NCBI GenBank assembly: GCA_045612665.1
Contig: JAZKZO010000015.1
Location: 1-54,043 of the forward strand
Reading direction: 5' to 3'
Source of the DNA: RGIG2000 sp045612665
GTDB lineage: Bacteria > Bacillota > Clostridia > Oscillospirales > CAG-272
DNA length: 54,043 nucleotides
The translations under genes were made by a program, and so were the position numbers. How positions within the stretch are numbered: position 1 is the stretch's first letter; every line of letters starts with the position of its first letter. The notes under the pieces were generated by a model. It was not told where the DNA came from. It saw only the letters and a list, made by a program, of their open reading frames with translations, and did not search any database. Shown piece after piece: positions 8,605 to 16,192 of this stretch.

Positions 8605-8622
8605 GTGCGAAACGCGAAGTGA
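8604..8622 (+). repeat. GTGCGAAACGCGAAGTG repeat at a gene end
   Basis: Short copy of the GTGCGAAG repeat fused directly to the stop codon of the GH4 gene. The opposite-oriented block lies at 8761-8782. Confidence 0.7.
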
Positions 8623-8633
8623 ACACCTCATCC

Positions 8634-8756
8634 GTCAGTCTGCGACTGCCACCTTCTCCCACTGGCGAAGGCTAATTTGTCAGTCGCGAAGCGATTTCAT
8701 CCAAGTTTCACTTGGATTTCATCCCAACGGGATTTCATCCACCTTGGTGGATTTCG
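8634..8756. repeat. Hairpin array with ATTTCAT linkers
   Basis: Consecutive short hairpins with different stems: CAGTC/GACTG, CCTTC/GAAGG, TCGC/GCGA, CAAGT/ACTTG, CCC/GGG and CCACC/GGTGG. The last four are joined by ATTTCAT or near variants, with 2-3 nt loops. Same layout as the arrays at 19052, 29750 and 38219. Confidence 0.75.
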
Positions 8757-8760
8757 TCTC

Positions 8761-8782
8761 CTCCGCATTCCAAATTCCGCAC
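8761..8782 (-). repeat. GGAATNCGG-type repeat, minus orientation
   Basis: CTCCGCATTCCAAATTCCGCAC, the reverse complement of the GGAATGCGG repeat. It closes the repeat island between the GH4 gene and jag. Confidence 0.7.
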
Positions 8783-8786
8783 TAAA

Positions 8787-8810
8787 AAACTCGACCTTGC
8801 GGTCGAGTTT
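8787..8810. terminator. Bidirectional terminator between the GH4 gene and jag
   Basis: AAACTCGACC-TTGC-GGTCGAGTTT hairpin with a T-run on one side and an A-run on the other. It serves both convergent genes. Confidence 0.9.
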
Positions 8811-8819
8811 TTTGTTTCT

Positions 8820-9716
8820 TTACTTGCGGTCTACTGTGATAACAATCTTTCTAGTCTCATCATAGCCAACGCTATGTGTTGAAACGCCCTCGATTTTTTG
8901 AACCTCGGAGTGAATGATTCTTCTCTCATATGGATTCATTGGGTCAAGGTGAATGCTTCTATTTTGACGGAGTGCCTTATCTGCCATCTTTCTTGCGAGT
9001 GCACGGAGAGTCTGCTCTCTCTTTGCACGGTAGTTTTCGATATCGACAACAACCTTTACGTATTCCTTATGGTCGGTGTCGCTCTTTCTTGCAAGACAAA
9101 GGTTTGCAAGATACTGAATTGCATCGAGTGTTTCGCCATGGTGGCCGATAAGTGTGCTTGCGCCCTCGCCCTCAACGGTAACGAGTCTTGAAACGTAGCC
9201 GTTTTCATCAGGAGTGAGGTCGCCTATAACCTCGCACTTGAAGCCGATGCTTGCAATAAAATCGCGAATGAAGCCGATTGCGAGCGACTTTTCAGACGCT
9301 GTAACCTTGATGTCCTCATCCTTAATTGGCTCTTTTGCTACCTCTGCCTTTGGAGCTTGCTTCTTTTCAGGCTTCTTTTCCTGCTTTTTCTCAGGCTTTT
9401 TATTGTTATTGTTGTTTTGCTTGTTATTGTTTTGTTGAGGCTTCTTTTCCTGCTGTGGAGCTTGCTTTGGAGCTTCCTGCTTCTTTTCGGGCTTCTTTTC
9501 CTGCTTCTTTTCGAAGGTCTTTGCTCTCTCGGGCTTACCGTCGTCAACGGTTACCTTGATTTCAGCGAGCTGTGAGCCGAAAATTCCGAGAAATCCCTTC
9601 TTACCCTCGCAAATAATCTCGCTATTAACAATTTCTCCAACGCTTGAGTAGAGCGAAACTGCCTTGGAATATGCGTCCTCAACTGTTTTTGCTGTAACTG
9701 TATATTCGAATTTCAT
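8820..9716 (-). CDS. jag: Jag/KhpB RNA-binding protein (Jag-N, KH, R3H)
   Basis: A 298-aa protein. Residues 1-58 are the Jag_N domain (ends KKGFLGIFGSQLAEIKV). Residues about 60-130 are a long Lys/Gln/Pro/Asn-rich low-complexity linker built of KKPEKKQ-like units. Then come a KH-like domain with LIGHHGETLDAIQYL and a C-terminal R3H domain with MNPYERRIIHSEVQ. Family members bind RNA and affect cell elongation and division. It is the last gene of the rpmH-rnpA-yidD-yidC-jag cluster, 44 bp after yidC, with GAGG upstream of the ATG. The linker is longer than usual and encoded by repetitive DNA, so slippage is likely. Confidence 0.95.
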   Translation of the reverse strand: MKFEYTVTAKTVEDAYSKAVSLYSSVGEIVNSEIICEGKKGFLGIFGSQLAEIKVTVDDGKPERAKTFEKKQEKKPEKKQEAPKQAPQQEKKPQQNNNKQNNNNNKKPEKKQEKKPEKKQAPKAEVAKEPIKDEDIKVTASEKSLAIGFIRDFIASIGFKCEVIGDLTPDENGYVSRLVTVEGEGASTLIGHHGETLDAIQYLANLCLARKSDTDHKEYVKVVVDIENYRAKREQTLRALARKMADKALRQNRSIHLDPMNPYERRIIHSEVQKIEGVSTHSVGYDETRKIVITVDRK

Positions 9717-9760
9717 ATTTTTCCTCGTAGCAGACGACCTGCGCCATCTGCGCTAGTCCT

Positions 9761-10768
9761 TTAGTCGTCTATATGATGAAGTGAGCGATATTCGCCTGGG
9801 TTAACAACATAGCTTGTGTCCTTTTTGCTCTTTGTGTTACCCTTAAGATCTCTTTCAGCCTTCTTATAGTCCTCTTCGGTAAACTGTGGATAAGGCATAG
9901 CCTTATAGAAGATGAACTGCTGAAGCATTGAAAGAAGTGTTCTGAAAATCCAGTAGATACCGATTCCTGCAGCGAAGCTGAAGGTAATGAACATTGTCAT
10001 AAGTGGAAGAACATACATCATAATCTTCATAGATGAGTTGTTCATTTCCTGTGCCTGTGGATTTTGATAAGACATCTTCTTGGTCAAGAACTGTGAAAGG
10101 TACATAAGACCAAGGTTGATGATAGGAATGAAGATGAGCCACCAGTAGCTTTGACCGAACGCGCTAAACGGTGTAATTCCGAGGTCCTGTCCAAAAAGTG
10201 TCATATTTGGAAGTCCGTCGATACCGCCAACGTCGTTGATTGCTGCCTGAAGGTCGCCACCGAGCTTGCCGAATGCCTCGGGATTGTTTCTGAGCTCAGA
10301 GATGATATTGAACTGTGCAATACCGTCCTTTGCGTATGCGCTTGCATCTCCCAAGCCAAGAGCTGTATAAATGCCTTGGCAAACGTCCTTACCGATTCCT
10401 GAAAGGAATTCAAGAGGACGAATTACTACACGGTAAATTGGGAAAATGATAATAAGCTGAAGCAACATAGGAAGACAGCCTGCGAGCTGTGAGTAGCCCT
10501 CCTTTTGATAGAGGTCCATAATCTCCTGTTGCATCTTTTTCATTGTTACTTGGTCAGTTCTGCCCTTGTACTTGCTTCTAATCGCCATTTCCTTTGGGCG
10601 AATGCTTGCCTGCTTAACCATATTCTTCTGTTGCTTAAATCCGAACGGAAGAAGAAGGATTTGCATAGCAAGAGCAAACAAAAGCATCGCAAGAACGTAG
10701 TTGCCACCTGTTACCCAAGAGCAACCCTTCATTACGTAACCAAATAGCTTTGCTAGAAAATCAAACAT
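9761..10768 (-). CDS. yidC: YidC/Oxa1/SpoIIIJ membrane protein insertase
   Basis: A 335-aa polytopic membrane protein of the Gram-positive YidC type (no large periplasmic domain). Typical features are LLLPFGFKQQKNM after the first core helix, the cytoplasmic coiled hairpin MQQEIMDLYQKEGYSQLAGCLPMLLQL, and C-terminal helices around MMYVLPLMTMFITFSFAAGIG. It inserts proteins into the cytoplasmic membrane alone or with Sec. A loop of about 80 residues (about 150-210) between core helices is somewhat longer than in Bacillus. There is no lipobox at the N-terminus. It overlaps yidD by 8 bp and has AAAGGAG upstream. Confidence 0.95.
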   Translation of the reverse strand: MFDFLAKLFGYVMKGCSWVTGGNYVLAMLLFALAMQILLLPFGFKQQKNMVKQASIRPKEMAIRSKYKGRTDQVTMKKMQQEIMDLYQKEGYSQLAGCLPMLLQLIIIFPIYRVVIRPLEFLSGIGKDVCQGIYTALGLGDASAYAKDGIAQFNIISELRNNPEAFGKLGGDLQAAINDVGGIDGLPNMTLFGQDLGITPFSAFGQSYWWLIFIPIINLGLMYLSQFLTKKMSYQNPQAQEMNNSSMKIMMYVLPLMTMFITFSFAAGIGIYWIFRTLLSMLQQFIFYKAMPYPQFTEEDYKKAERDLKGNTKSKKDTSYVVNPGEYRSLHHIDD

Positions 10769-11027
10769 TTTTATTCTCCTTTAATTGTTCCCTTGGCTCT
10801 CGTTTGAGAGTGAATTTATCGGGAACAGGGTCGTAACCGCCACGGCAAAAGGGATTACATCTCAAAATTCGCCACGTGGCAAGGATTGAGCCCTTTATTG
10901 CGCCGTGCTTATCAAGAGCCTCAAGCGCGTACTCGGAGCAGGTCGGTGTAAAGCGACACGCATTCGGTAGCAGTGGCGAGATAAGCTTGCGGTATGCCTT
11001 TATGAAAAATTTAAGAATTTTTTTCAT
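10761..11027 (-). CDS. yidD: YidD membrane-insertion efficiency factor
   Basis: An 88-aa protein matching the small YidD family: YRKLISPLLPNACRFTPTCSEYALEALDKHGAIKGS and CNPFCRGGYDPVP. The conserved Cys cluster and amphipathic N-terminus are intact. It helps YidC-dependent insertion at the membrane. The start overlaps rnpA by 17 bp and the end overlaps yidC by 8 bp, which implies translational coupling. No clear ribosome site of its own is seen. Confidence 0.95.
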   Translation of the reverse strand: MKKILKFFIKAYRKLISPLLPNACRFTPTCSEYALEALDKHGAIKGSILATWRILRCNPFCRGGYDPVPDKFTLKREPREQLKENKNV

Positions 11028-11400
11028 CGCTTATGAATTTTAATGCCTTAAAGGCCTTTGTCAGGTCATATCTTATATCGTCAGAGCCCGCGTCCTGCGC
11101 GCTTGGTCTTGCAACCAAAACGATAAGATATCCCTTTTTAAGATTGTTTTCCTTTTCGGTCTGTCTTAATCCCTCACGCAAAATTCTTTTAATACGGTTG
11201 CGTATGTGCGCCTTTCCAATCTTCTTGGAAACCGTAAGACCGATTCTGTTAATATATTCCTTCTCGGGATTTGCACGCATTAGCCTTGTCGCCTTAAAAT
11301 CCTTTAGGATATAGACGATAAGATGCCTTGCGACAAACTTGTCCCCCTTTGCGTAAGCCTTCGAGTATAAATGGTTTTCGCTTATAGCTATATGCTTCAT
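11011..11400 (-). CDS. rnpA: Ribonuclease P protein component
   Basis: A 129-aa RNase P protein. The family signature RNRIKRILREGLRQ is present at about residue 67, with the basic RNA-binding face. It assists the RNase P RNA in 5' maturation of tRNA. I use the ATG at 11400 because AGAGG lies 5 nt upstream; the GTG two codons earlier overlaps that site. It follows rpmH after a hairpin terminator, so part of the rpmH transcript probably stops before it. Confidence 0.93.
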   Translation of the reverse strand: MKHIAISENHLYSKAYAKGDKFVARHLIVYILKDFKATRLMRANPEKEYINRIGLTVSKKIGKAHIRNRIKRILREGLRQTEKENNLKKGYLIVLVARPSAQDAGSDDIRYDLTKAFKALKFISDEKNS

Positions 11401-11478
11401 ATGCACCTCTTTGTAGCCAAAACGCTACACTTGACAGTACTTGATTTTAGGACTCTCGTCCGTTCGTGTAAAGACACG

Positions 11479-11511
11479 AAAAAGACACCGAACGACTATG
11501 CGCTCGGTGTC
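11479..11511 (-). terminator. Intercistronic terminator/attenuator between rpmH and rnpA
   Basis: On the minus strand GACACCGAGCG...CGTTCGGTGTC forms a strong hairpin followed by five T. It lies after rpmH and before rnpA, and would reduce read-through into the low-abundance products. Confidence 0.75.
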
Positions 11512-11532
11512 AAAGTGGCAAATAATACTAAA

Positions 11533-11667
11533 TTAGTATGTGAGTCTAGCACGACCCTTTGCGCGTCTTCTCTTCAAAACTTTTCTTCCGTCAGCAGTTC
11601 TCATTCTCTTTCTGAAACCGTGTTCCTTTTTTCTCTGACGCTTCTTAGGCTGGTAAGTTCTTAACAT
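11533..11667 (-). CDS. rpmH: Ribosomal protein bL34
   Basis: A 44-aa basic protein reading MLRTYQPKKRQRKKEHGFRK onward and ending GRARLTY. The family's MRTADGRKVLKRRRAKGR core is intact. It is a structural protein of the large ribosomal subunit. A perfect ribosome site, TAAGGAGGTG, is 6 nt upstream of the ATG. It is the first gene of the rpmH-rnpA-yidD-yidC-jag operon. No dnaA gene lies upstream, unlike the classic origin layout. Confidence 0.97.
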   Translation of the reverse strand: MLRTYQPKKRQRKKEHGFRKRMRTADGRKVLKRRRAKGRARLTY

Positions 11668-11753
11668 AGCGACACCTCCTTAACTTATAAATTGGAGCTA
11701 TATTTAGCATCAATTTAAAACCTATTTATCTTCTCGATTTCAAGACAATGTAT

Positions 11754-11782
11754 ATTATACACACACAAAATACATTTGTCAA
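11754..11782 (-). promoter_or_regulatory. Consensus promoter of the rpmH operon
   Basis: On the minus strand TTGACA (11782-11777), 17-bp spacer, TATAAT (11759-11754). The expected 5' leader to rpmH is about 80 nt. Confidence 0.88.
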
Positions 11783-11844
11783 GTCTTTTTTTACATATGA
11801 CTAATATTTTTTTCGCGCTCGCACGCTTAGGGCTGATTTTCGGC

Positions 11845-13854
11845 TTACCTCTTTCCCTTTTTCTTGGTCGCCGATTTGCCTTTTCCCTTCGCATTTCGCA
11901 CTTCGCCCTTCGCACTCTGCGCCTTTCCATTCCGCACTCCGCATTCCGAATTCCGCATTTGCTTGCCTTGCGCTTTCTTTTCGGCAGTCGAGCCGCCTCG
12001 ACCATTCCGCATTCCGAATTCCGCATTCCGCATTTGCTTCGCACCTGCCGTTTCCCTTCCGTCAGGGGCAACAAGACATTCCTTGCCGTAGCCGATAAGG
12101 TCCTCGCGCCCTGCCTTGATAAGTGCCTCACGAACGAGGTTTCGATTTTCGGGGCGTTTATATTGCAAAAGCGCTCTTTGCATTAGCTTTTCGCGGTAAT
12201 CGTCGGGGGCGTAAACCTTTTTCATATCAAGTGGATTTATGCCCGCATAGTACATTACGGTCGATGCTGTGCCCGGAGTTGGATAGAAATCCTGCACCTG
12301 CTCGGGATTACAGCCCTGGTCGCGCAAATAAAGCGAAAGCTCAATTGCGTCGTTTAAGGTGCTACCGGGGTGAGATGACATAAGATACGGCACAAGATAC
12401 TGCTCAAGTCCGCATTCGTGCGAGAGCTTAAAATACTTCTCGCGGAATTTGTCGTAAACCTTAACATCGGGCTTGCCCATATATTTAAGCACCGAGGAGC
12501 TACAATGCTCGGGTGCTACCTTTAGCTGACCGCTTACGTGGTCGCGCACTAGCTTTTTAAAGAACGCGTCGCTCTTGTCGGCGAGCATATAGTCAAATCG
12601 AATTCCCGAGCGAATGAACACCTTTTTCACCTTTGGAAGCGATTCCACGCGCTTCAAAAGCTCTATGTATTCGCTATGGTCTGCCTTCAAATTCGGACAC
12701 GGGGTGGGCACTAAGCACTTTCTACCCGAGCAAACTCCGTCCTTTAGTTGCTTATCGCAGGCAGGGTAACGGAAGTTGGCTGTCGGTCCGCCGATATCGT
12801 GGATATAGCCCTTAAAATCGCTCATTTCGGTAATGAGCTTCGCCTCTTTTACAACGCTCTCAATGCTACGGGAGCGAACGCTTCTTCCCTGATGGAACGC
12901 AAGGGCGCAAAAGTTACAGCCACCGAAGCATCCACGGTTGTGCGTTATGGAGAATTTTACCTCGCTGATTGCAGGCACTCCACCCTCTTTTTCGTACACA
13001 GGGTGGTACATTCTCATATACGGAAGGGCATAAACTGCGTCAAGCTCCTCTCTTTCAAGAGGGAACGCAGGTGGGTTTTGAACGAGCTTTTTATTGTCGT
13101 AATACTCGACAATCGCCTTACCGCTAATGGCATCTTGATTCTTATATTGAACACCGAAGGCACGCGCATATTCGCGCTTGTCCTCTTTGATTTTATTAAA
13201 ATCAAATTCCTCGGCAACAGGGAAATTAACCGCGTCATCTCTTTGGCAAAGATAAACACAGCCTCGCTCGCCTCTTATCTTTTTAACGGGCACGCCCCTG
13301 TCAAGAAGCTTGGCAAGTCGCAAAATTATGCTTTCGCCCATACCGTATGTCAAAATATCGGCACGTGAGTCCACCAAAATCGAGCGTCTTATCTTGTTAT
13401 CCCAGTAGTCATAGTGCGCAAATCGACGAAGCGAAGCCTCAAGACCGCCTATAATTATCGGCACATCCCCGTACGCTTCACGAATTCTATTGCAATAAAC
13501 GATAACGGCACGGTCGGGGCGCTTGCCCATTTTTCCACCTGCCGAATAGTAGTCGTACGAACGTTTTTTCTTCGATACGGTGTAATGCGCCACCATTGAG
13601 TCAATGTTTCCTGCGCTTACAAGGAAGCCAAGACGAGGCTTGCCAAATCGCTTGAACTCCTCGCACGATTTGTAGTCGGGCTGTGCAAGAATAGCAACGC
13701 TAAAGCCTGCGTTTTCAAGAACTCTCGAAATTATAGCCGTGCCAAACGACGGGTGATCCACATACGCATCGCCCGTTACGTATACAAAGTCAGGTGCGCC
13801 ACCGTAGCGCTCCTCACACTCTTCTCTTGTTATTGGTAAAAATCCGTTTGCCAT
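11845..13854 (-). CDS. YgiQ-family radical SAM protein with a repeat-derived C-terminal tail
   Basis: A 669-aa radical SAM protein of the UPF0313/YgiQ family. N-terminal GDAYVDHPSFGTAIISR and GGLEASLRRFAHYDYW are family hallmarks; the SAM cluster is CFGGCNFC near residue 305. Function is uncertain. Start at 13854 (GAGGTG upstream); the longer frame begins before the promoter. Odd feature: after the normal end near GYGKECLVAPDG the last 65 or so residues are translated GGAATGCGG repeats (MRNAEFGMRN, MRNSECGVRN) followed by a Lys-rich tail. YgiQ proteins normally end in a basic tail, so the repeat array seems to have expanded inside a tolerant region. Confidence 0.93.
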   Translation of the reverse strand: MANGFLPITREECEERYGGAPDFVYVTGDAYVDHPSFGTAIISRVLENAGFSVAILAQPDYKSCEEFKRFGKPRLGFLVSAGNIDSMVAHYTVSKKKRSYDYYSAGGKMGKRPDRAVIVYCNRIREAYGDVPIIIGGLEASLRRFAHYDYWDNKIRRSILVDSRADILTYGMGESIILRLAKLLDRGVPVKKIRGERGCVYLCQRDDAVNFPVAEEFDFNKIKEDKREYARAFGVQYKNQDAISGKAIVEYYDNKKLVQNPPAFPLEREELDAVYALPYMRMYHPVYEKEGGVPAISEVKFSITHNRGCFGGCNFCALAFHQGRSVRSRSIESVVKEAKLITEMSDFKGYIHDIGGPTANFRYPACDKQLKDGVCSGRKCLVPTPCPNLKADHSEYIELLKRVESLPKVKKVFIRSGIRFDYMLADKSDAFFKKLVRDHVSGQLKVAPEHCSSSVLKYMGKPDVKVYDKFREKYFKLSHECGLEQYLVPYLMSSHPGSTLNDAIELSLYLRDQGCNPEQVQDFYPTPGTASTVMYYAGINPLDMKKVYAPDDYREKLMQRALLQYKRPENRNLVREALIKAGREDLIGYGKECLVAPDGRETAGAKQMRNAEFGMRNGRGGSTAEKKAQGKQMRNSECGVRNGKAQSAKGEVRNAKGKGKSATKKKGKR
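11888..12042 (-). repeat. GGAATGCGGAATTCGG / GCGAAG repeats inside the ygiQ-type coding end
   Basis: Two blocks, 11888-11960 and 12003-12042, of the same simple repeats found between genes, here in minus orientation and in frame with the gene. Confidence 0.9.
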
Positions 13855-13882
13855 TTTACACCTCGCAAAATTCTTCCTTACT

Positions 13883-13911
13883 ATTTTAACATATAATAAA
13901 GGGAAATTCAA
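13883..13911 (-). promoter_or_regulatory. Promoter of the YgiQ-family gene
   Basis: Minus strand TTGAAT (13911-13906), 17-bp spacer, TAAAAT (13888-13883), 29 bp before the chosen ATG at 13854. Confidence 0.7.
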
Positions 13912-13920
13912 CTATTAAAT

Positions 13921-13978
13921 GATTGTTTTACTTTCAAAAGGGGCATCGAGGAGCAACGCAGTATAATAAAGCCAAAAC
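13921..13978 (+). repeat. Internally deleted copy of the structured element
   Basis: Keeps the 3' core CGAGGAGCAACGCAGTATAA and outer arms that still partly pair (ATTGTTTTAC with GCCAAAACGAT), but lacks GGCGCACCG and helices 3-4. It is joined to the terminator at 13988. Confidence 0.6.
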
Positions 13979-13987
13979 GATTAAAAA

Positions 13988-14010
13988 ACAGCCACAATGT
14001 GGCTGTTTTT
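13988..14010. terminator. Bidirectional terminator downstream of mscL
   Basis: ACAGCCAC-AAT-GTGGCTGT hairpin with A6 before and T5 after. It lies 6 bp beyond the mscL stop. Confidence 0.85.
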
Positions 14011-14015
14011 GTTAT

Positions 14016-14609
14016 TTATTTGTTTTCGATAGCTACGAGAATCTTCTTAAGAAGCTCCTCAGCTGTTGGGTTAGCCTCTTTTTCAAGACGAGCCTTTTCC
14101 TCTGCCTCAGCCTTTGCCTTAGCCTCATCCTCTGCCTTCTTTGCAAAGTATGCTTCAACTGCTGTCTTGTCCTTAAGCTTGATGCCCTGAGCCTTCATAG
14201 CCTTCTTATCTTCCTTGGAAATCTTGCCGTCCTTTGCCTTCTTTGAGCCGTCCTTAACGTTGTTAATTGCCTTTACGATAAGGAAAAGAACGAATGCTGT
14301 TACGAAGAAGTTAATGATTGCGATGATAAGTGAGCCCCAATCAATGTAGTGGCACTTTGCGAGGTCAACGATTGCATTTCCCTCTGCATCCACGGTATAA
14401 ACCTTTGGACCAAGGAAGGTATATGCGCTTTCAAATGCACCGTCACCAAAGATGAGTGCGAGCACGAAATTGATAATAGGCTTAAGCACGTAGTTGCTAA
14501 CGCCATTTACAATTGCTGTAAACGCACCACCGACAATAACGCCGACAGCCATATCGAGAACGTTACCGCGAGTGATGAACTTCTTGAATTCACCAAAAAA
14601 CTTTTTCAT
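14016..14609 (-). CDS. mscL: Large-conductance mechanosensitive channel with a long C-terminal tail
   Basis: A 197-aa MscL. The N-terminus FFGEFKKFITRGNVLDMAVGVIVGGAFTAIV is the pore helix; the second helix is about residues 85-110 (IAIINFFVTAFVLFLIVKAIN). It opens under membrane tension to release solutes. Typical MscL is about 130-150 aa; here about 60 extra residues form a charged Lys/Ala/Glu-rich helix (DEAKAKAEAEEKARLEKE) likely to extend the cytoplasmic bundle. It has its own promoter and AAGGAG upstream. Confidence 0.95.
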   Translation of the reverse strand: MKKFFGEFKKFITRGNVLDMAVGVIVGGAFTAIVNGVSNYVLKPIINFVLALIFGDGAFESAYTFLGPKVYTVDAEGNAIVDLAKCHYIDWGSLIIAIINFFVTAFVLFLIVKAINNVKDGSKKAKDGKISKEDKKAMKAQGIKLKDKTAVEAYFAKKAEDEAKAKAEAEEKARLEKEANPTAEELLKKILVAIENK

Positions 14610-14639
14610 TTTCTTTTCTCCTTTTTTCTTTATATGTAA

Positions 14640-14668
14640 ATTTTACATTCTTTGACGTTGTTTGTCAA
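14640..14668 (-). promoter_or_regulatory. Promoter of mscL
   Basis: Minus strand TTGACA (14668-14663), 17-bp spacer, TAAAAT (14645-14640). Confidence 0.8.
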
Positions 14669-14677
14669 TATGTAAAA

Positions 14678-15904
14678 TTATACTCTTTCGCCGTCAACGG
14701 TTACCTCGGCACTGTCAACGTAGATGCTATCGCCAAACTCGAATGGAGCAGGCTCGATAAGGTTAGGAACGTTTGGTTGAAGGTCCATCTTGCCCTCGAA
14801 GTACGGATGAGTTGAGCCCTTTTCAGCCTTGAAGGTACAGCCCTCAAGCGACACGCCCTTAACGTTTTCGTTCTCGCCTACGATGATTGCAGGATTTTCG
14901 TGAGTGAAGTGGCAATTCTTGAACGAAACGTTCTTGATTTCTCCGTTTACGTCCTTAGCGCAAATAACGATAGGCTCGCCCTTGCCCCACCACCAGCCAC
15001 CGTAAATCTTGGTGTCGGAAACGATATTTTCAAAGTGTGCATTCTCAACACAGCCCTCGTTACCTGTGAAGATTGCGATTGCTCTGTTTGAACGAATGAT
15101 TTTGATATCTCTTACAGTAATGTTTCTTACCTTGCTGTAAAGGTGTCCGAAGCGAATTGCCGCGCTACGAGAGGACATAAGGCAATCGTAGATTTCCATA
15201 TTCTCGCACACACCCTCCTCGTTTGTGATACAGGTTGCTGCAAAGCAGTCATCTCCACAAAGGAAGGTTGAATTTCTTACAACGATATTTCTTGATGCGG
15301 TGCAGTGTACACCGTCGTTGTTACCGATTCTGTTATGGTTGTCAACGTAGATTTTTTCAACCAAGATGTTCTCACAGTTTGAGAAAACGAGAGTCCAGCA
15401 CGGAGAGTTGAAAATCTTAATTCCGTCGATTGTAATGTTCTTACAGTTGTTGAAGAAGATAGGCTGAGTTGGGCGCTTAACAAGACCGATTACCATTTGC
15501 TCAGCATATTCCTTCGTCATTGTGGATTCGTCCACAAACGGTGGGCAGTACGCGTCAAAATCAAAGAACGCATCACCGCTCATTTGGATTTTTCCCTCAC
15601 CTGTGATGCGAATGTTATCACAGTCAAGAGCGTAAATTAGCGACACAGTCTGCTTCATTTCAAGGTGATAGAAGCCACAGTCGTAGTAATGCTCAATGTT
15701 GCGAGAGCCTACAAGCTCCGCGCCCTTTTCAAGACGAAGAGTGAGGTCGCCCTTGAGAGCGATTGTACCTGTAACATAGTAGCCCTTTGGGAAAACTATC
15801 TCGTCTCCCTTGCCGGCATTGTCAATAAGTCTTTGTAGTGCCTCGGTTTCAAGTGTAACACCGTCTCCTACAAGTCCGTAATCCTTTACATTTAAAATTG
15901 CCAT
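14678..15904 (-). CDS. GH28-like polygalacturonase (divergent)
   Basis: A 408-aa right-handed parallel beta-helix protein. The N-terminus FNVKDYG-type strand (LNVKDYGLVGDGVT) and the GH28 active-site region are visible: IGNNDGVHC (in place of NTDG), STFLCGDDC (the second acid pair) and IRFGHLYS (in place of GHG). The RIK motif is not evident. Pectin or exo-galacturonosidase-like activity is therefore likely but not certain. No signal peptide, so it would act on imported oligomers. Start at 15904 with AGGAGA upstream; the longer frame enters a structured repeat. It complements the GH4 alpha-galacturonidase. Confidence 0.85.
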   Translation of the reverse strand: MAILNVKDYGLVGDGVTLETEALQRLIDNAGKGDEIVFPKGYYVTGTIALKGDLTLRLEKGAELVGSRNIEHYYDCGFYHLEMKQTVSLIYALDCDNIRITGEGKIQMSGDAFFDFDAYCPPFVDESTMTKEYAEQMVIGLVKRPTQPIFFNNCKNITIDGIKIFNSPCWTLVFSNCENILVEKIYVDNHNRIGNNDGVHCTASRNIVVRNSTFLCGDDCFAATCITNEEGVCENMEIYDCLMSSRSAAIRFGHLYSKVRNITVRDIKIIRSNRAIAIFTGNEGCVENAHFENIVSDTKIYGGWWWGKGEPIVICAKDVNGEIKNVSFKNCHFTHENPAIIVGENENVKGVSLEGCTFKAEKGSTHPYFEGKMDLQPNVPNLIEPAPFEFGDSIYVDSAEVTVDGERV

Positions 15905-15944
15905 TTTTATTTCTCCTAATAAGTTTGAAAGCTTGATAAATAGA

Positions 15945-16066
15945 TTTAAGGGATTTGTGCTAAATTGTACAAGGCGCACCGCAGTGGACAGGCGATGGCA
16001 TACTTGCGTATGTCGAGGTTGTCTCACGAGGAGCAACGAAGTAGAATGACGCACAAACGGCTTAAA
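15945..16066 (+). repeat. Structured intergenic element, copy A
   Basis: Outer arms TTTAAGGGATTTGTGC and GCACAAACGGCTTAAA pair except for a 3x3 internal loop. Helix 2 is ATTGTAC with GTAGAAT. The core GGCGCACCGC and the apical hairpin GGCATAC-TTGC-GTATGTC are present. In tandem with copy B, 3 bp apart. Confidence 0.85.
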
Positions 16067-16069
16067 GTA

Positions 16070-16192
16070 TTTAAGACACTTTGTGCACAGTTAGGCTAGG
16101 CGCACCGCAAACTGCGGACGACGGCGTACTCGGTGTACGGCTAGGTCGCAGTTGAGGAGCAACAACGCATAACAAAGCACAAATGGCTTAAA
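16070..16192 (+). repeat. Structured intergenic element, copy B, abutting a stop codon
   Basis: Outer arms TTTAAGACACTTTGTGC and GCACAAATGGCTTAAA; helix 2 GTTAGGC/GCATAAC; helix 3 AACTGCG/CGCAGTT; apical CGTAC/GTACG. The 3' end (16192) touches the stop codon (16193-16195) of the minus-strand LRR lipoprotein gene. Confidence 0.87.

Noticed and set aside
11533..11850. Replication origin beside rpmH
   Set aside because: There is no dnaA or dnaN and no cluster of DnaA boxes; the next gene upstream is a YgiQ-family gene.
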